64,000 nucleotides of DNA, from assembly GCF_031143425.1 (NCBI RefSeq), contig NC_090442.1:421121776-421185775 (forward strand), given 5' to 3'. The DNA is from Pleurodeles waltl. Taxonomy: Eukaryota; Chordata; Amphibia; Caudata; Salamandridae. The position numbers and the translations under genes are program-made. Below, one piece after another: positions 11,309 to 24,029 of this stretch. Under the pieces are notes generated by a model. The model did not search any database and was not told the DNA's origin. It saw only the letters and a list, made by a program, of their open reading frames with translations. How positions within the stretch are numbered: position 1 is the stretch's first letter; each line of letters opens with the position of its first letter.

Positions 11309-11668
11309 TCATAGCCTTTTGTATCTATTGTATTGCCAGTAGATAGGTATCACCTTACAGAAGGGATCCACTAGCACAACGTTTGTGCACAGAGGTCTCA
11401 AGCCCAAAACTTCCAGCAGGTGTCCCAACACATTTGTCTGCTTAGTCAGATTGAAAATGCCCCTGACCTTTGTTAAAATATATGGTTTTAAGTGGCTAAT
11501 ATTGCACAATGAAGCCTTCATTGACTTAGTATGATTTGTGTCCAAGGACAATGACCTATCATGATTTATATCAGTAACAGGGTCCCACGTCAGAAGTCTG
11601 ATTCTAAATGTGGGATTTTGCTGTATACTGCAATCACCAGGGCTGAAGCTGGAAATCACTGTCACCAT
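11309..11668 (-). pseudogene. Possible LINE reverse-transcriptase tail fragment
   Basis: A 119-codon minus-strand frame contains 'DRSLSLDTNH' followed by 'MKASLCNISHLKPYI'. This resembles the region after the reverse-transcriptase core of CR1/L2/Rex-type LINEs, where a D.sLS.d....vk.s...lr.lk.y pattern is common. The downstream part does not match well, and no RT catalytic motif is present. It could be a short decayed LINE piece or a chance frame. Confidence 0.25.
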
Positions 11669-12224
11669 CAGGATTTATGCCAGGTTTCAGCATTCTATCT
11701 GAAAGTATGCTAACACTTAATTGCCCCCAAATCACCATTGACTTCATCATTCAGTTGTTCGACAGGGTTAATGGCAATATCAAATGCATCACAAGATTTG
11801 TTGAAAATATCTAGTTCTGATAAGGGGGATTCACGGCTCACAGTTACAGAGTTATTTGTTTGTAAGTGTGTCTGATGATGGTTGTGGAGAAGGGAGGACT
11901 TGTAGCTTTATAAACCTATTAGTCATAACGCTCAATAAAAACTGAACAATCAGGGTACATTGAATCGGACACTAATGCACTACACTTGAGATTCTTCATA
12001 AATTTCCATTTGCATTTCATTACTGTACTCCTGCTGTGGATTTACTCACTGTGTCCTGCATCTAGATCGCACTATGAATTCCACCACCCCGCTTTGATTT
12101 GTTTATTGTTTGTGTGGCTGTTGCAGATTGAAAGGGGTTTTAGAAGAGAGTGGCTGCAGGTGAGAACTACGATTGACTACAGCACTTTTAAAAACTGAAT
12201 TGGCTTCTGATGGGGTGCAGCACT
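11669..12224. other. Unannotated sequence
   Basis: No gene or repeat edge was recognised; there are only short open frames with no domain content. Confidence 0.4.
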
Positions 12225-12830
12225 AGCATCACTTCAGGCAAAAGGCAGGCAAAATGCTGGAAGACATGATAGCTGGGACCCAGTCACGGCTTCAGAGTGT
12301 TAAATGGGGTGGAGCGGTGCGCGCTGGGGGAGCAGGGGAGTTGGGGTGGGGGAAATATTAATAAAATTGAAAAAAATAAATAGATAAACTTACCTGAACG
12401 CAGTGCTCTGCAGCCACTCCTCCATTTCCTCAGAATGCTGCAGGCACTGGCTACCGGTCTGCCCTGCGGCCAATCATGATGCTGCTTAAGCAGCGTCAGG
12501 ATTGACTGGGAGCCCCCAGTCAGGGAGCTCCAAGACAGACTGGGAGCCTGTGCAGGCTCTCTCCAACCAGCAACTGTGTTGCTGGGCTGGAGAGAGCCCT
12601 GTGCGCATGTGTGTTTGGCCGGCCCGAGGAGTCTGGACAAACACACATGCACTCTGAGGGGGAGTGTTGAGCACTCCCCCTCATACTCATCACCCCCCAT
12701 GGTACTGCCCGTTTACAAGGAAACGATAATAAGCACTGTTTATTATTGTTTCCTTGTAAGGGTTTTGCAGCTGCTGCTGCTGGCAGGGGGGCGATGCTCC
12801 TCCGCCCTACTGGAGGAGCCACTCCTGCTG
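12225..12830. mobile_element. GC-rich dispersed repeat with internal hairpins
   Basis: The texture (a G-rich left part, 'aaacttacctg' in the middle, a C-rich right part ending 'ggaggagccactcc') matches non-autonomous hAT-like repeats common in newts. A near-perfect hairpin has 20-bp arms at 12713-12732 and 12740-12759 (one mismatch). A second pairs GGGGGAGTG with CACTCCCCC around 12658-12680. Outer ends and a target duplication are not clear. Frames of up to 138 codons on the minus strand here are low-complexity shadows of the repeat. Confidence 0.5.
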
Positions 12831-12994
12831 GGACCTGTTGTACTACATATCCTTTGGTGAGATACCAGAATGTTGTAGTCAGAATATCACCTGGCATAAA
12901 CTTATACCCAAAATATCATTTACAAAAATATTGCCCCTTTGGAGTTATAAAAGAAAAACTACACCCAATGAACAATATTTTATTTATTTAAGAC

Positions 12995-13382
12995 TAGACC
13001 CAGGTGAAATTTAAACTACGCTGGTGTAATTTGTGTAAGTTCTGAAAAAGTGTGTTAATCTTGTTAAGCGAAATTCAACAAATTATTCCACTATGAGACA
13101 TCACATAATTATGCCACAGTTCATGCCAAAATTCTAAAGTGGGAGCTTTGGTCTAACAGGAACAACTACAAAGGGAGCAGCTGCTGTTCATGACAATTAT
13201 GTTTCTGTGCAATTTTGCTAGCATAAAATGCATCTTAATGTCAAAAATTGACTCACGCATGCATTTTTAGCTAACATATAAAGCCCAATGATGGATTTGC
13301 ATTATTATGCATAATTTCACACACTTTTCTCAAAATTGCACAAAATTATGCAAAAACAAGTTATGCGAATTTCACCCACCCC
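12995..13382. mobile_element. Inverted-repeat element with GGTGAAATT / AATTTCACC ends
   Basis: The left end 'caggtgaaattta' and right end 'gaatttcacccacccc' are inverted copies of each other. The right end read inward is GGGGTGGGTGAAATTC. The same GGGGTGGG terminal word occurs on the element at 39896-40015 and, decayed, at about 42945-42955, so they may be related. The interior is A+T-rich with no coding potential. Confidence 0.5.
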
Positions 13383-13502
13383 TATTTATGACACAATATT
13401 TATGTTAACTATTTCTGACACAATAGTCTGATCTACAAGTAACTGCATTTGTCTGCACTGGGAGGCTCGGCTCCTAGTGGATATTTTGTTCACTATTATA
13501 CA

Positions 13503-13700
13503 CATGGGGCAGATTTATCAAAACTTTGTGCTGCCACAAAGTCAAGCAAAGCGACACAAAGTGGTGCAAAGTATTGATATGGTAATTTCTAACAGAATTT
13601 TTTTTTGCACTGGAAATGTACAATTATTTTAACACAAATAGTGCTTTGCTCTGCTTTCCACCTGCATTTTGTCAAGGGGGGGGGGGTACCAGTGGTGCTT
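13503..13700. mobile_element. Fragment of a GGGGCAGATTTATC-ended element
   Basis: The sequence begins 'gggcagatttatcaaaac', a terminus of the GGGCCnGATTTAT type seen elsewhere in this window, and continues with 'tgcaaag'-type words. The opposite terminus is not evident, so this is probably a truncated copy. It contains an 11-base G run at 13676-13686. Confidence 0.4.
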
Positions 13701-13939
13701 CTAGGGTATTCCAGCACTACCACCTATGGCTTTTGACATAAAGCCAGATCTACAACGATTGTGAGATCTGCCTTAGGATTAAAAACAGAATACTTCCTTG
13801 AGGCAGGTGCAAAGACAGGGAAATGTTCTAATTTCTCCTGCATTGCAACCTTGTATGTGTTCCGCACTGTACAGTACCCATCAATGTGTGCAATGTTAAA
13901 GTTAAAAGAAATGTCTATAGCTAGGATTTTGTGGATGTA

Positions 13940-15730
13940 TAATGGAACAATGCATGCGCCAACCACGCATGCCTGAATAACGCGATCGGAAAAATGACCA
14001 CGTTGTTTCCACTAATGCCTCTACCACGCATCCCTTACAACGATTTTTCATTGTAACAGAATGCCTAGTAAAGGCATGTGTGGAACGGCATGCGTGGTTT
14101 TTGCATGCCAACCCCCCAACCTAAAAATAAAACTACTCCAACCCCCCAACCTGCCCTAAAAATAAAGCTACCCTGATACCCCCACCCACCCCTAAAACTA
14201 CACTGATACCCCCACCCTCCCTGAGCCCCAAAACCTACCCCTATATCGCACCACCCACCCTGAGCACAAAAATCTACCCCGACCCCCCCACCCACCCTAA
14301 AAGCTGACCCACCCCAAAAATAAAACTACCTGGCACTAAAAACAAAATTACCCTAACCACCCTACCCGGCCTAAAAATAACACTACCCTGACCCCCCCAC
14401 CGCCTTAAAAATAAAACTACACCAACCCCTCCACCAGCCCCAAAAATAAAACTACCCCAAACCCCCCACCCACCCCTACAAACTACCCAATACCTCCATC
14501 CACCCTGAGCCCTAAAACCTACCCCAAACCCCACCTCCCTAAAAACAACTGACCTCACCCCCAAAAATAAAACTATTCTGCCCCTAAAAACAAAATTATC
14601 CCTAACTGCCCCTAAAAAACCAACCCCTCACCCCCTAAATACAAAATTACTCCGACCCACCCTAAAAAACCAACCCCCCAACCGCCCTAAATACAAAATT
14701 ACCCTGACCCCCACCTCGCCCCTAAAAACAAAATCACCCCCACCCCTAAAAAGCTGCCCCCCCACCTGCCCTAAATACAAAATTACCCCAACCCCCAACC
14801 GCACCCTAAAAACAAAAATACCCCGACCCCCCAATCCTGCCCTATAAACCATAGTACCATGAACCCTCCACCCGCCCTAAAAACAAAACAACCCCAACCC
14901 CCCAACCCTCGCCTCTTAAAAAAAAAATAACCCAATCACCCCACCCCTAAAAACTACACCCAGCCCTCTCCCAGCCCCACTTACGTGACCACGTCCTACC
15001 ACGACCCCCACCCCTAAATACAAAATTACCCTGACCACCACCCCGCCCCTAAAAATCCACCCCACCCACCCTAAATACAAAATTACCCCAACTCCCCACC
15101 CCTAAAAACTAAATTACCCCCAACCCTGACCATTAAAACCAGCCCCCACCAGCCCTAAATACATAATTACCCTGACCCCCACCCCCTCCCCAACCCTTAA
15201 AACCTGATCCCCCACCTACCCTAAGTACAAAATTACACCAACCTCCCACCTCTGCCTCTAAAAACCCAACCGCCCCAGCCGCCCTAAATACAAAATTACC
15301 CCAACCTCCACCCCGACCCTATAAACCCACCCCTAACCCACCCTAAATAGAAAATTACCCCAACCCCCACACCTAAAAACAAAATTACCCAACCCTTAAA
15401 AAACCGTCCCCACCTGCCCTAAAAAAAAATTACCCGACCACCCACCCCGTCCTAAAAACAAAACTACACCCCAGTCCCACTTACCTGGCTGCGTCCTCTC
15501 CCGATGCTGACTCCCTTTTTCTCTGCCTTAACCACGCTTGTTTGTTGTTTAGCACATGCATGGTTAAGGCAGAGAAAAAGGGAGTTGTTGTTAATGCAAT
15601 CGTGGTTCTGCTTGCATTAACAACGTTGTTGTGGTTCCGGTGTCATTGTTCCAGACATTTCCCAGATTTTGTAGTTGAAGACTCCCCTTCCACTACAAAA
15701 TCTGTTATTCAGCTCACACACACAGCTTTG
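13940..15730. repeat. Composite repeat: hairpin flanks around a C-rich array
   Basis: The left flank (13940-14104) contains 'accacgcatg' and 'gcatgcgtggt' words that can pair. The centre (14105-15480) is the C-rich array annotated separately. The right flank (15481-15730) has three strong hairpins: 15510-15537/15558-15585 (28-bp arms, one mismatch), 15587-15599/15612-15624 (13 bp, perfect) and 15664-15675/15692-15703 (12 bp, perfect). I recognise this whole arrangement as a recurring newt repeat. Exact outer ends were not resolved. Confidence 0.6.
14105..15480. repeat. C-rich, nearly G-free degenerate tandem array
   Basis: About 1.4 kb consists of variants of a roughly 36-bp unit with 'ccctaaa', 'acaaaattacccc' and 'gacccccacc' in order. 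G is rare on the plus strand, so the minus strand is G-rich with repeated GGG runs. For example, 14171-14192 on the minus strand has four G-runs (4, 3, 5 and 3) with short loops, which fits a G-quadruplex. Minus-strand open frames over this array (70-96 codons, glycine-rich) are artefacts. Confidence 0.85.
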
Positions 15731-16061
15731 AAGGTTGTAGTTCTGAATATCAACAACAAAAATATTGCCTTACCACAATATCCAAGTCCCAATATTGACT
15801 ACCAAAATATTGTGAACCCTATACTTTTAAAATAACAAAAATGTTGATTCCAAAATATTATCCTCCAAAAATAATTAAAGTTGAAACATATATGATGCAA
15901 ACATATAAATTACAATAATCTTGAGTTTTAAATTTAACATTAGAAGTACAAAAAACAGTGAATTCAAATACAGTGTAAAAGATTACACAATCAAAACACT
16001 AAATGTACTTCATAGTAATTGTACATTTTAACCTGTGCAGTTCTTTTTCAAAATGTATTTT
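15731..16061. other. AT-rich sequence with repeated AATATTG words
   Basis: Short words such as 'caatattg' and 'aaatattg' recur between 15750 and 15870. No gene is present. This may be the edge of the repeats on either side. Confidence 0.45.
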
Positions 16062-16958
16062 AAAATGTATATATTTTGTAAATGTTCTTTTAAATTAATT
16101 TAAAAATAAAAATACTCAAAAGATACATATTTGATACATAAATATATTTTATATAAATAACTAAGATCAATCAGAAAACAAAAATATTTTTGGAAACCTC
16201 AATACATCTAAAAATAGAAATAAATATATTTACAAAAATGCCTTAGACTTTTTAACACATCTTAAAAACATTGTTTTTACTTTGTTTTTATGTGCTTGTA
16301 AGTATAGTTTTCAAGATCTATAACATTTTTAAAACATATTGTTAGTTTTCCAATACAAACATAGAAAATGTATATATTTTGTAAATGTTCTTTTAAATGA
16401 GTTTTAGAATAGAAATACTCAAAAGATATACATATTTTACATAAATATATTTTATGTAAATAATTAAGATCAGTTAAAAAAAAAAATATTTTTCGAAACC
16501 TCAATATATCCAAAAATAGCAATAAATATATTTACAAAAATGTCTTCGACTTTTTGACACATCTTAAAAACAGTGTTTTTACTTTGTTTTTATGGGCTTG
16601 TAAGTATAGCTTTCAAGATCTATAAAATGTTTAAAACATATTTTCTTCGTTTTCCAATTCAAGCATAAAAAATGTATATATATTGTAAATGTTCTTTCAA
16701 ATTAATTTTAAAATGAAAGTACTCAAAAAATGTAAATTTTTTACATAAATATATTTTATGTAAATAACTAAGATCAATTAAAAAACAAAAATATTTTCAG
16801 AATCCTCAATATATCTAAAAATATAAATAAATACATTTACAATAATGCCTTCGACTTTTGAAATCATCTTAAAAACATTGTTTTTACTTTGTTTTACGGG
16901 CTTGTAAGTATAGTTTTCAAGATCTATAACGTTTTTAAAATATATTTTAATAGTTTCA
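16062..16958. repeat. Three tandem copies of a 303/304-bp AT-rich unit
   Basis: The word 'aaaatgtatatat' starts units at 16062, 16365 and 16669 (offsets 303 and 304). The copies agree closely across their length, including 'ttttacataaatatatttta', 'ctcaatatatc' and 'tttttactttgttttta'. Each unit contains a palindromic 'ttacataaa...tttatgtaa' segment. The array is satellite-like in form but very short. The reverse-strand frame of 81 codons is spurious. Confidence 0.9.
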
Positions 16959-19900
16959 TAACATTTTAACTAAAGAGCCTTAGGTTCAAGAGACAAGGAG
17001 GGACTGACTGTATATAAGCTTGAAAATGGAAATCGGTTAATAAAGTGTGTAGCTAACCCAAGTATCTACCATGTTAGTTTACAGACTAGTACAGGACTCC
17101 TGACATTGGGTAAAAAGGACTGTCATTAAACTGATCTGCATATAGTAATCATGGGATTGAGGATAAGAATAAAATAAATGTGAATGATTTGATCAGAAAG
17201 AAGCCTTTACTGCCATGCTTCAGTCTAATGTGGTAGAATCTTGTTACTGACGTCTGCGACTCTCTGCTTCCAACTAAAATTGGACAGCCCCTTAAGCAAA
17301 ATTATATGGATGTTATTAAGAATGCTCATTAGATAAACAATCAAAGTAAAATAAAGAAGCACAAACAGAAGAATGACAAATATTGCCACAATTGTAATGA
17401 TGATCATACAGAAAAAAGGAAAATGCAACTGTAACCAGCATTCACAAAAACCAGTCTGTCTCTCTTTGCCAATGCTGTTGGTTCTATGCTAAGATCTAGG
17501 CAAAGGTTTTTAAATGGAACTGGCAAAGTCAAAAGCATTGGGAGACCATCTTCGAATTGTATTTTTTATACTTTCAAGACAGCCGTCATGCTGCATGTAG
17601 CCACAACCTATCATTAGTTTTAAAAGTATAGAAAAGAATTCATCCATCTCAAAAGGTTTTTTCTGTACTATCAACATGACCAATACATAGCACCTAAACA
17701 CAACAGTCAGTTTAGAGGTGTACAAAATAAAATTCCGAGATAACTGGTTCCTACTATTGGCTTTGCCAATGCCAGTGCAATTTTAAAAGCATCTGACATT
17801 GGAAAAGCCAATATAGGTGAGCTGCAGCAATGCGGTGGCAGGGAAGGGAGAGGTGGCAGAGAGGAGAGGAAGAGAGAGGAAGAGAGGGGAGAGAGATCAC
17901 AAGACTGAACCATACTAGACAGAGAGGGAGAATAGAGCAGGACATTCAGTTCCAGGAACCGCTACAATCACAGCTGGTAGGGGCAAACAAATGTAGCAGA
18001 AAGATAGAACATATCTATTCACAAACAACGATAAGGCAAGAATGTTTCAAGGGCCACAGAGAAACAAGACACAGGTGAAAAGCCACAATTCAGGCCCAGG
18101 GATCGGACTAGAGAAGCACACCATCCTACAGTGGCTAAGGAGCTGACCCAAGGCCCACTCTATGCAGTACACAGTACTGTACATCATAGACAACTGAAGG
18201 TATATGGAGAGAGATTTCAAAAATGAAGTCAATATTGTGAGTGATGTTGAACATAATGCCAGGCCCCTAGTGGCCCGAGGTGATAATATTGACAAATGAA
18301 GTCATGCAGGTTACGCTTATGCTATTTCACCCAAAGTATTTAATGATGGTCAGATTAACACTCCTCTAAATACAGCGGGATTACTGAGATTTAAATACAG
18401 TCAACACAGGGTAAAAGTGCTAGTAATAACGAACATGTTCCTTATGCAGAACCCTAGAAGTATGGCTGCGCTCCTTCTTCAGGGTGACACGTGTAGGAGT
18501 TACAAAAGATTATGCTATGAGAAGCCATTGATTGAAATAGGACAACAGGGACTGACAAAATGTAGGAGACTCAACCACACTAAGCAGCTGGTTGAGTGTG
18601 AGGACTCATATTTATAATCAGTTGGATTATAGAGCAAATTATTCAGCCTTGTCAGCTCTAGAAAACATTGTGCCAGAGTCCACGCCAACACGGAGATTAG
18701 ATCACATTGCATACTTTTAGGACAAACTATTCTGTAGTGCCTAAAGTAAACTGTACCATGCACCAGACCTTTTAACTGTGGCCTTACTCTTGAATAAGGG
18801 ACTGTCATTCCTCAAGCTATTTGAACTAGTGTTGGTTAGGTCTGTGCATATTTATTAATTCAAACACTCTTTACCAACTCAGTAAACGTGGTCTTGCACT
18901 CATAAATTGATCACTTATGCAGAGGTTTCTCTTTGAGTCAACATTCAGTAGGAGACACATACCCTGGGAAAATGTATGTAGGTATGTATATGGTATTTCA
19001 AACCTAGCCAAAAGGCATTGGATCACTGTACAGGGTTGAAAAACAGCATTACCTCAAAACTGATAAAAAGGGTAGCTGGGCTGTGGACAGTTAATGCATT
19101 GTGATATGCTGTTCTTTGAAGAGGCAACACGTCATCAAACATATCATTTTCTAACCCATTCCACTCTACAAATGGTGGGAGCTTTACTCCCTTCAAAAGT
19201 TTGCCCAAATCCTTTTTCAAGTTTGGAAGGGCACAGAAAGGGGTTTCTACACTGGAAAAATATTTTCTTGTAGAGGACGAAAAGGGGACATAAAGTTAGC
19301 ATGTGCCGTTGATTGTTTATTCAAAAAGAAATTTATAAAAAGTTTCCAGAATTATGCCTGTGTTTAACCTGCCAATGTTTGTGAATTATTATTATTGAGA
19401 TAAGTAAATCTACAACCATGCAAGGTTGTAAATATATGGATGTGGAGTTATTCATTTATTTGGAAGAAAAGCACGTTGACTTTCATTCCTATGCTTTCTA
19501 CAGAAGGTCCTCATGATTTTCTAAACCAGGGTCCAGTTCCAGCTAGGCCAACTCAGGCTTTCACCTTTCTGATGTTGACTTATAATATTGTCTGATATTT
19601 CACAGTATTTCACAACGTTTAGAGATAGTGGTATTTAACAGCAACGTTTTGTTGTTGTTATTGAAGACTGAATTGGAGTGGCCTTCAAAGCTGCTCACCA
19701 CTGGGGAAGGACCAGATGATAATAAACTGTCAACAGCCTGACGGGATTACTACATCATCTTGGAATATTCCTGGAACGATTAAGGGAATACAGCTTCCTA
19801 AAGTTATAAAATAATTATCTCAATTTGATTGTGTGTTTCTTTAAGAAACATTGGCTACTGTTGGGCAGTTCCAGTAAGTGAATCAGTAAGCATTTACAGA

Positions 19901-20054
19901 CCAGCCACCAAAGGCAAAAGGGTTGTGACAAAAGTGTAGTCTGGCGTTATGTGTCGTAAAAATGAATCAAACTGAAACTGATACTGTATTGGTGGTCCGC
20001 TTAACATTGCCCCAGCATGCATCTTGGTGTGCCAGAAAGCGTATCACCCATATA
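16959..20054. other. Largely unannotated sequence
   Basis: No exon or complete transposon was recognised over 3 kb. A purine-rich tract (gagagg-type) lies at 17838-17898. Around 19535-19575 'caactcaggctttcacctt' resembles the tail of vertebrate tRNA-derived SINEs, but too little remains to call. The 65-codon minus frame at 19023-19220 has no family I know. Confidence 0.4.
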
Positions 20055-20400
20055 TAGTGCTTAATTTGTGCCTGCGGTTGCTGCTGATGTGCACAAGCAC
20101 CCATTTTTGGTGGTCTGGTTTTATTTTTAATCCCGAGACTGACCCAGGGCAAGATACAGACTAGCCAGAAAAGGAAGATAAAAGGAGTGATAGAAATATT
20201 GGAAAGATGCCAAAGTATGAAATCAGATATGATAAAGAACTAACAAGAATGAGGTAAAGAGGCACGCCATGTAGAGTAGTGTAAAAGAGGCATGAGGTGG
20301 AATCCAAACCAGGCTTCCTTGGTTTCGGGTGACACTGGCATTCAGCAGTGTCATCGATGGGCCCCGAAGAAATTCTTTGGACCCCCAGCTTTTATTTTTT
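20055..20400. mobile_element. hAT-like terminus and adjoining repeat fragment
   Basis: 'tagtgcttaatttgtgcc' closely resembles the CAGTGCTTAATTTG ends of amphibian hAT elements. The next 300 bp contain 'cccatttttggtggtctgg' and a later 'ggtgacactgg', in keeping with such repeats. No matching right end or 8-bp duplication was found and no transposase is present. Confidence 0.4.
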
Positions 20401-23400
20401 ATTCAAGTTAAGCATTAATTGGAAATATTTATTAATCCAAACGTGGCCACTGAAACAATGATATAAGTAAATATGAAGAAAGCTATATTTACTGGTGATT
20501 TCAGTGGCAGTTTACTTGAAAATTATGATTAATGAATGAGTAGTGTGAAATTCCAGAAACGTATGTTCACCCTCATTGTGCCAACTGGCAGTTGCACTGA
20601 CATATTACCAAACTCCATGTGCACATCCCTGCACAATTCACTCCACTCAATATTCTGTGAGTAGGTCTGCTATACTCAAATTTACCTTTGTGAGTGTTCC
20701 GGAATCCCGACCTTTTCAGATTGACTATAGATACAAAATGTTTTCCTTAAACTACAACCTATTCCAGTGGGTGCGCCTACCCTTAGCCAGAATATAAGGA
20801 CAAGTAGGAAAATTGTCATGTGGACTAATGGTACTCATGCACGGTTTAGCAGGCGCAGTGTGGTGGGAGAGGTTGCTGAACAGTAAAGATTTCTAACTGC
20901 AACAGGGATGGGCAGATCGAGATGATAGGCCCATTTGTCTTCTGTACTGAGGTGGTAAATATTCTCCTGGGACAATGGGAAAAAGAGGTTGGCAACCAAT
21001 GATTACAAATGTGGCATAACGAATGCTTCGTTTGACCTTGAGTTGAGGACAGATAATTATAATGTGACCATACTGGTAAAGCAAGTGATCAAGCATTGTT
21101 TGCTTAGCAGAACATAACTCACCAGAAAAAAAGTCATACTAAAAGGTGTTTGTAAATTAAAATGTCTTGTTTGACGAGTTATGATTTAAAATATTTTTTT
21201 TAAAAGAGCTATGAAGGTTTTTGAGTCATGGCTGAAAAAGGCACAAAACGGACCTAAAATATGCTAAGTGTCATCATAATCAACATCAACTTGTGGATTC
21301 GGTAAGCGGGCGATCACTATAGGCAAATGAGAAGTTCACTATACCACAGTGACTGAGATTGGGACCCATGTTGACCTGACTGGAAAAGAGGGCAAAACGA
21401 TTGATCTAAACAAGACAGCCAAGGTGCAGAATGAGATCCTAACAGTAATGTTAAAACGGAATATTGACATCTAAGCATTAACTCACATGCAACATTCATT
21501 CCATCACTGAAAGCCCATGTGATCTTTCAGCCTGAGGCAATCTCTTAGTTTTAACCATCCAAAGATAGGTGGTCTTTAACTTCTTCTTAAACTATTTGAC
21601 ATCAGTCATCTAAAGTTTTGGGCCGATGGCCAACAGATCATTGTCTCCCATACTTTGATGATGATGGTGCAAAACATGGGTTAAAATTGGTGCCAATCGA
21701 ACCCAAAATTCAAATTGGGGCATGCTAGCCTATCACTTCTATTAAATACCATGGTCATTATTGTGCGGACAACTTTGCATGAACATTAGTCCTCCGAAAT
21801 GAAGGGGCCAATACAACGAACATATAGGGAAAGACTCATATTGATTTGCTCCTATAACCCTTCAGGCAGTTTTCTGACTTTTTCGCAGTCTATTATGAAC
21901 GTTATCCAATGTCCTGATGAACAAACCACCACAGCATTCAAAGCAAGCATCAATAGTCAACCAAGTAAAAAAATATCTAGGCTTGCTTTTGAATATAGAA
22001 GTGATGACAAGATTAGAGTGTTCTTTGAAGCCTTCAAATAGAAACCCTCAGAATCATTACTTTTTTGGTCACATGAATGTCTGTGTCAGAGACCTAAAAA
22101 GAGAAGTAATCTTAACCAAGCTTGTTTATCACACGAGCGATGTGAGTGTTCTGAGACTTGTTCAGTGGGTAAAAAAAAATGTAGAGACATAAAAACACAC
22201 TTTACAGTGTTAGTTTTGAAGGGAACTCAATCAGATATATAATAATGACTTGTGGTGATATAGGTGTTGCGTCAACACACATTTCGGCATCTATACAACA
22301 GTGAAATGTCTTCTCCAGGACTCGCAACAACACAAAACTATTGGATCACATTTAGTATCAATGAACTATCTCTTCACCACAAAGCACTCAAAGTGGACAA
22401 CATGAACCTATATCATGCTTAAGTACTTTGAACAATCTGGAACGGACCAAACCAGAGAACTGCACTACAGGTGTCCAACATGTACATACACCCAAGGGAG
22501 AAATAATTGTTCATTTTAGACCATGCCACTCTAACACATGGAACTGTGTGCACTAGGAATGTTACACAACATCTTTGCATTTAAGGGTATTAGTTTCTCC
22601 AAGAGTTTTCCAAGTGTTTTGGAAATCGCTGGACCACAGGTAATGGGGCAGAAATTATTGTACAAAAATCATTACATGCAAAAAATCCAGACAGTACATG
22701 ATGTAGCATTACTGATTAATCTCTATATGCTAGTCTTTTATAATCACTCATAGCTTAGACCAGTCAGTAGTTTACCATCAAACATCTCCAACTTAAGTAA
22801 GGTCAAAACCTCAACACTGCTTAAAGAAATTATTTAGACGACAAAGCCATCCTTAATGAAAAATAAAAAATAATTTTCATTTCACAGGTGAAATTATAAT
22901 GGCCGTCTGTAAACATTCCTATGAAAAGAACACCAGCACTGGCCAATGATGATAATTTGGACCATTTTTCCAAATCCATTTCTATTTGATCAGTTACTTA
23001 ATCACGGTGCACTTAGTTCTGTTACTTTTCAGTTTGTTGGTCTGCAAGCCATTCCTTTTTTTATAGAACTCATTTTAATGACTGCATTTGTCAAAGAAAC
23101 ACTCATTTTTAATTATGTATTGCAGACAGCTACTACAATTATAACAGCCAATCTTACCTCCTTTGTGAGCTGTTTTTGAACTGACCTGCACTGTATCATG
23201 GTTAATCAGTTTTCTTATTTATTGAGTCACCTTGGAGATCTTGGGCAACCCGCATGCTCTTTTGTACATGAACGATCCTTATCATACAATGGTGAGGTAT
23301 ATGGTGCACATAGTCCTGTGTAAATTTGTCAACTTAAAAAAATACTGTTATTAAACCACTACATGCTGTCCTTGCCAGCTCCCATCAGAGTACCGAAATG

Positions 23401-23415
23401 CTAGGCAGCTCACAA
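20401..23415. other. Unannotated sequence
   Basis: Three kilobases hold no gene I can support. A frame at 21917-22192 includes 'VKKYLGLLLN', faintly like the KYLG word of LINE proteins, but without other motifs. A long direct or inverted repeat was not seen. Confidence 0.4.
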
Positions 23416-23432
23416 CAGCGCCCCCTGCAGGG
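23416..23432 (+). promoter_or_regulatory. CTCF-like motif
   Basis: The word CAGCGCCCCCTGCAGGG matches the CTCF core GCGCCCCCTGSTGG except for one base. It sits in non-repetitive sequence. Occupancy cannot be judged from sequence. Confidence 0.35.
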
Positions 23433-24029
23433 TGTGCAAGATTAGTCCTTCAAATGACAAATGTATGTTTATTTTCAGGAAGGAGAGCAGCCTTTCACCT
23501 TGCCAATATCACTTTGCTTAGAATGGATAAACCCCTTACAATGCCCCTGGCTCAACTTATAGCACAATTTTCCTAACTCATTATCTACATTGTGTCGTGT
23601 AATTCAGTAGGGAACATAGAATCTCACGATGGAAACACCGTATCTATTTCACTTGCTACAGCACATAAGCACTGATTTCATCCCAATGAGCTTTTTTATA
23701 ACATGGTTTTGTTTAGCATTTGGTTCAAATGTAGGATAAACATATATATATCCTGGGCATCGCGGACCCACGCAAGGTGGTCACGTGTCGGGCTCATCTG
23801 TCAGCAATTTACTGAATGTCCAAGAACCAAATGTAAGATTTAAACTAAACTGTAAGAAGAAATCAACAGGCAGAGAAAAAAGGAAAACAAGCTGCGCTGC
23901 ATATGGGGTCTCCTGTATGTGCCTTCCTGGCACAATCCCGGATCTTTGAAGGAAAAATTCACACAAACTAACCCCCTTCCCAAAGATAGGGCAGGCATAC
24001 AATTTCAAGTAAAAATAGTCATCAATTCA
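23433..24029. other. Unannotated sequence
   Basis: No gene or repeat was recognised. The 75-codon minus-strand frame at 23781-24008 has no domain content. Confidence 0.4.

Noticed and set aside
12284..12897. Minus-strand frames of 125 and 138 codons
   Set aside because: They overlap each other inside a GC-rich dispersed repeat with hairpins and contain no recognisable protein family.
14065..14852. Glycine-rich minus-strand frames resembling structural proteins
   Set aside because: They are direct translations of the C-rich tandem array; the glycine comes from GGG/GGN codons on the complementary strand.
14105..15480. Interstitial telomere array, because CCCTAA words are frequent
   Set aside because: The words are embedded in a longer unit of about 36 bp with other sequence between them; there is no run of consecutive CCCTAA hexamers.
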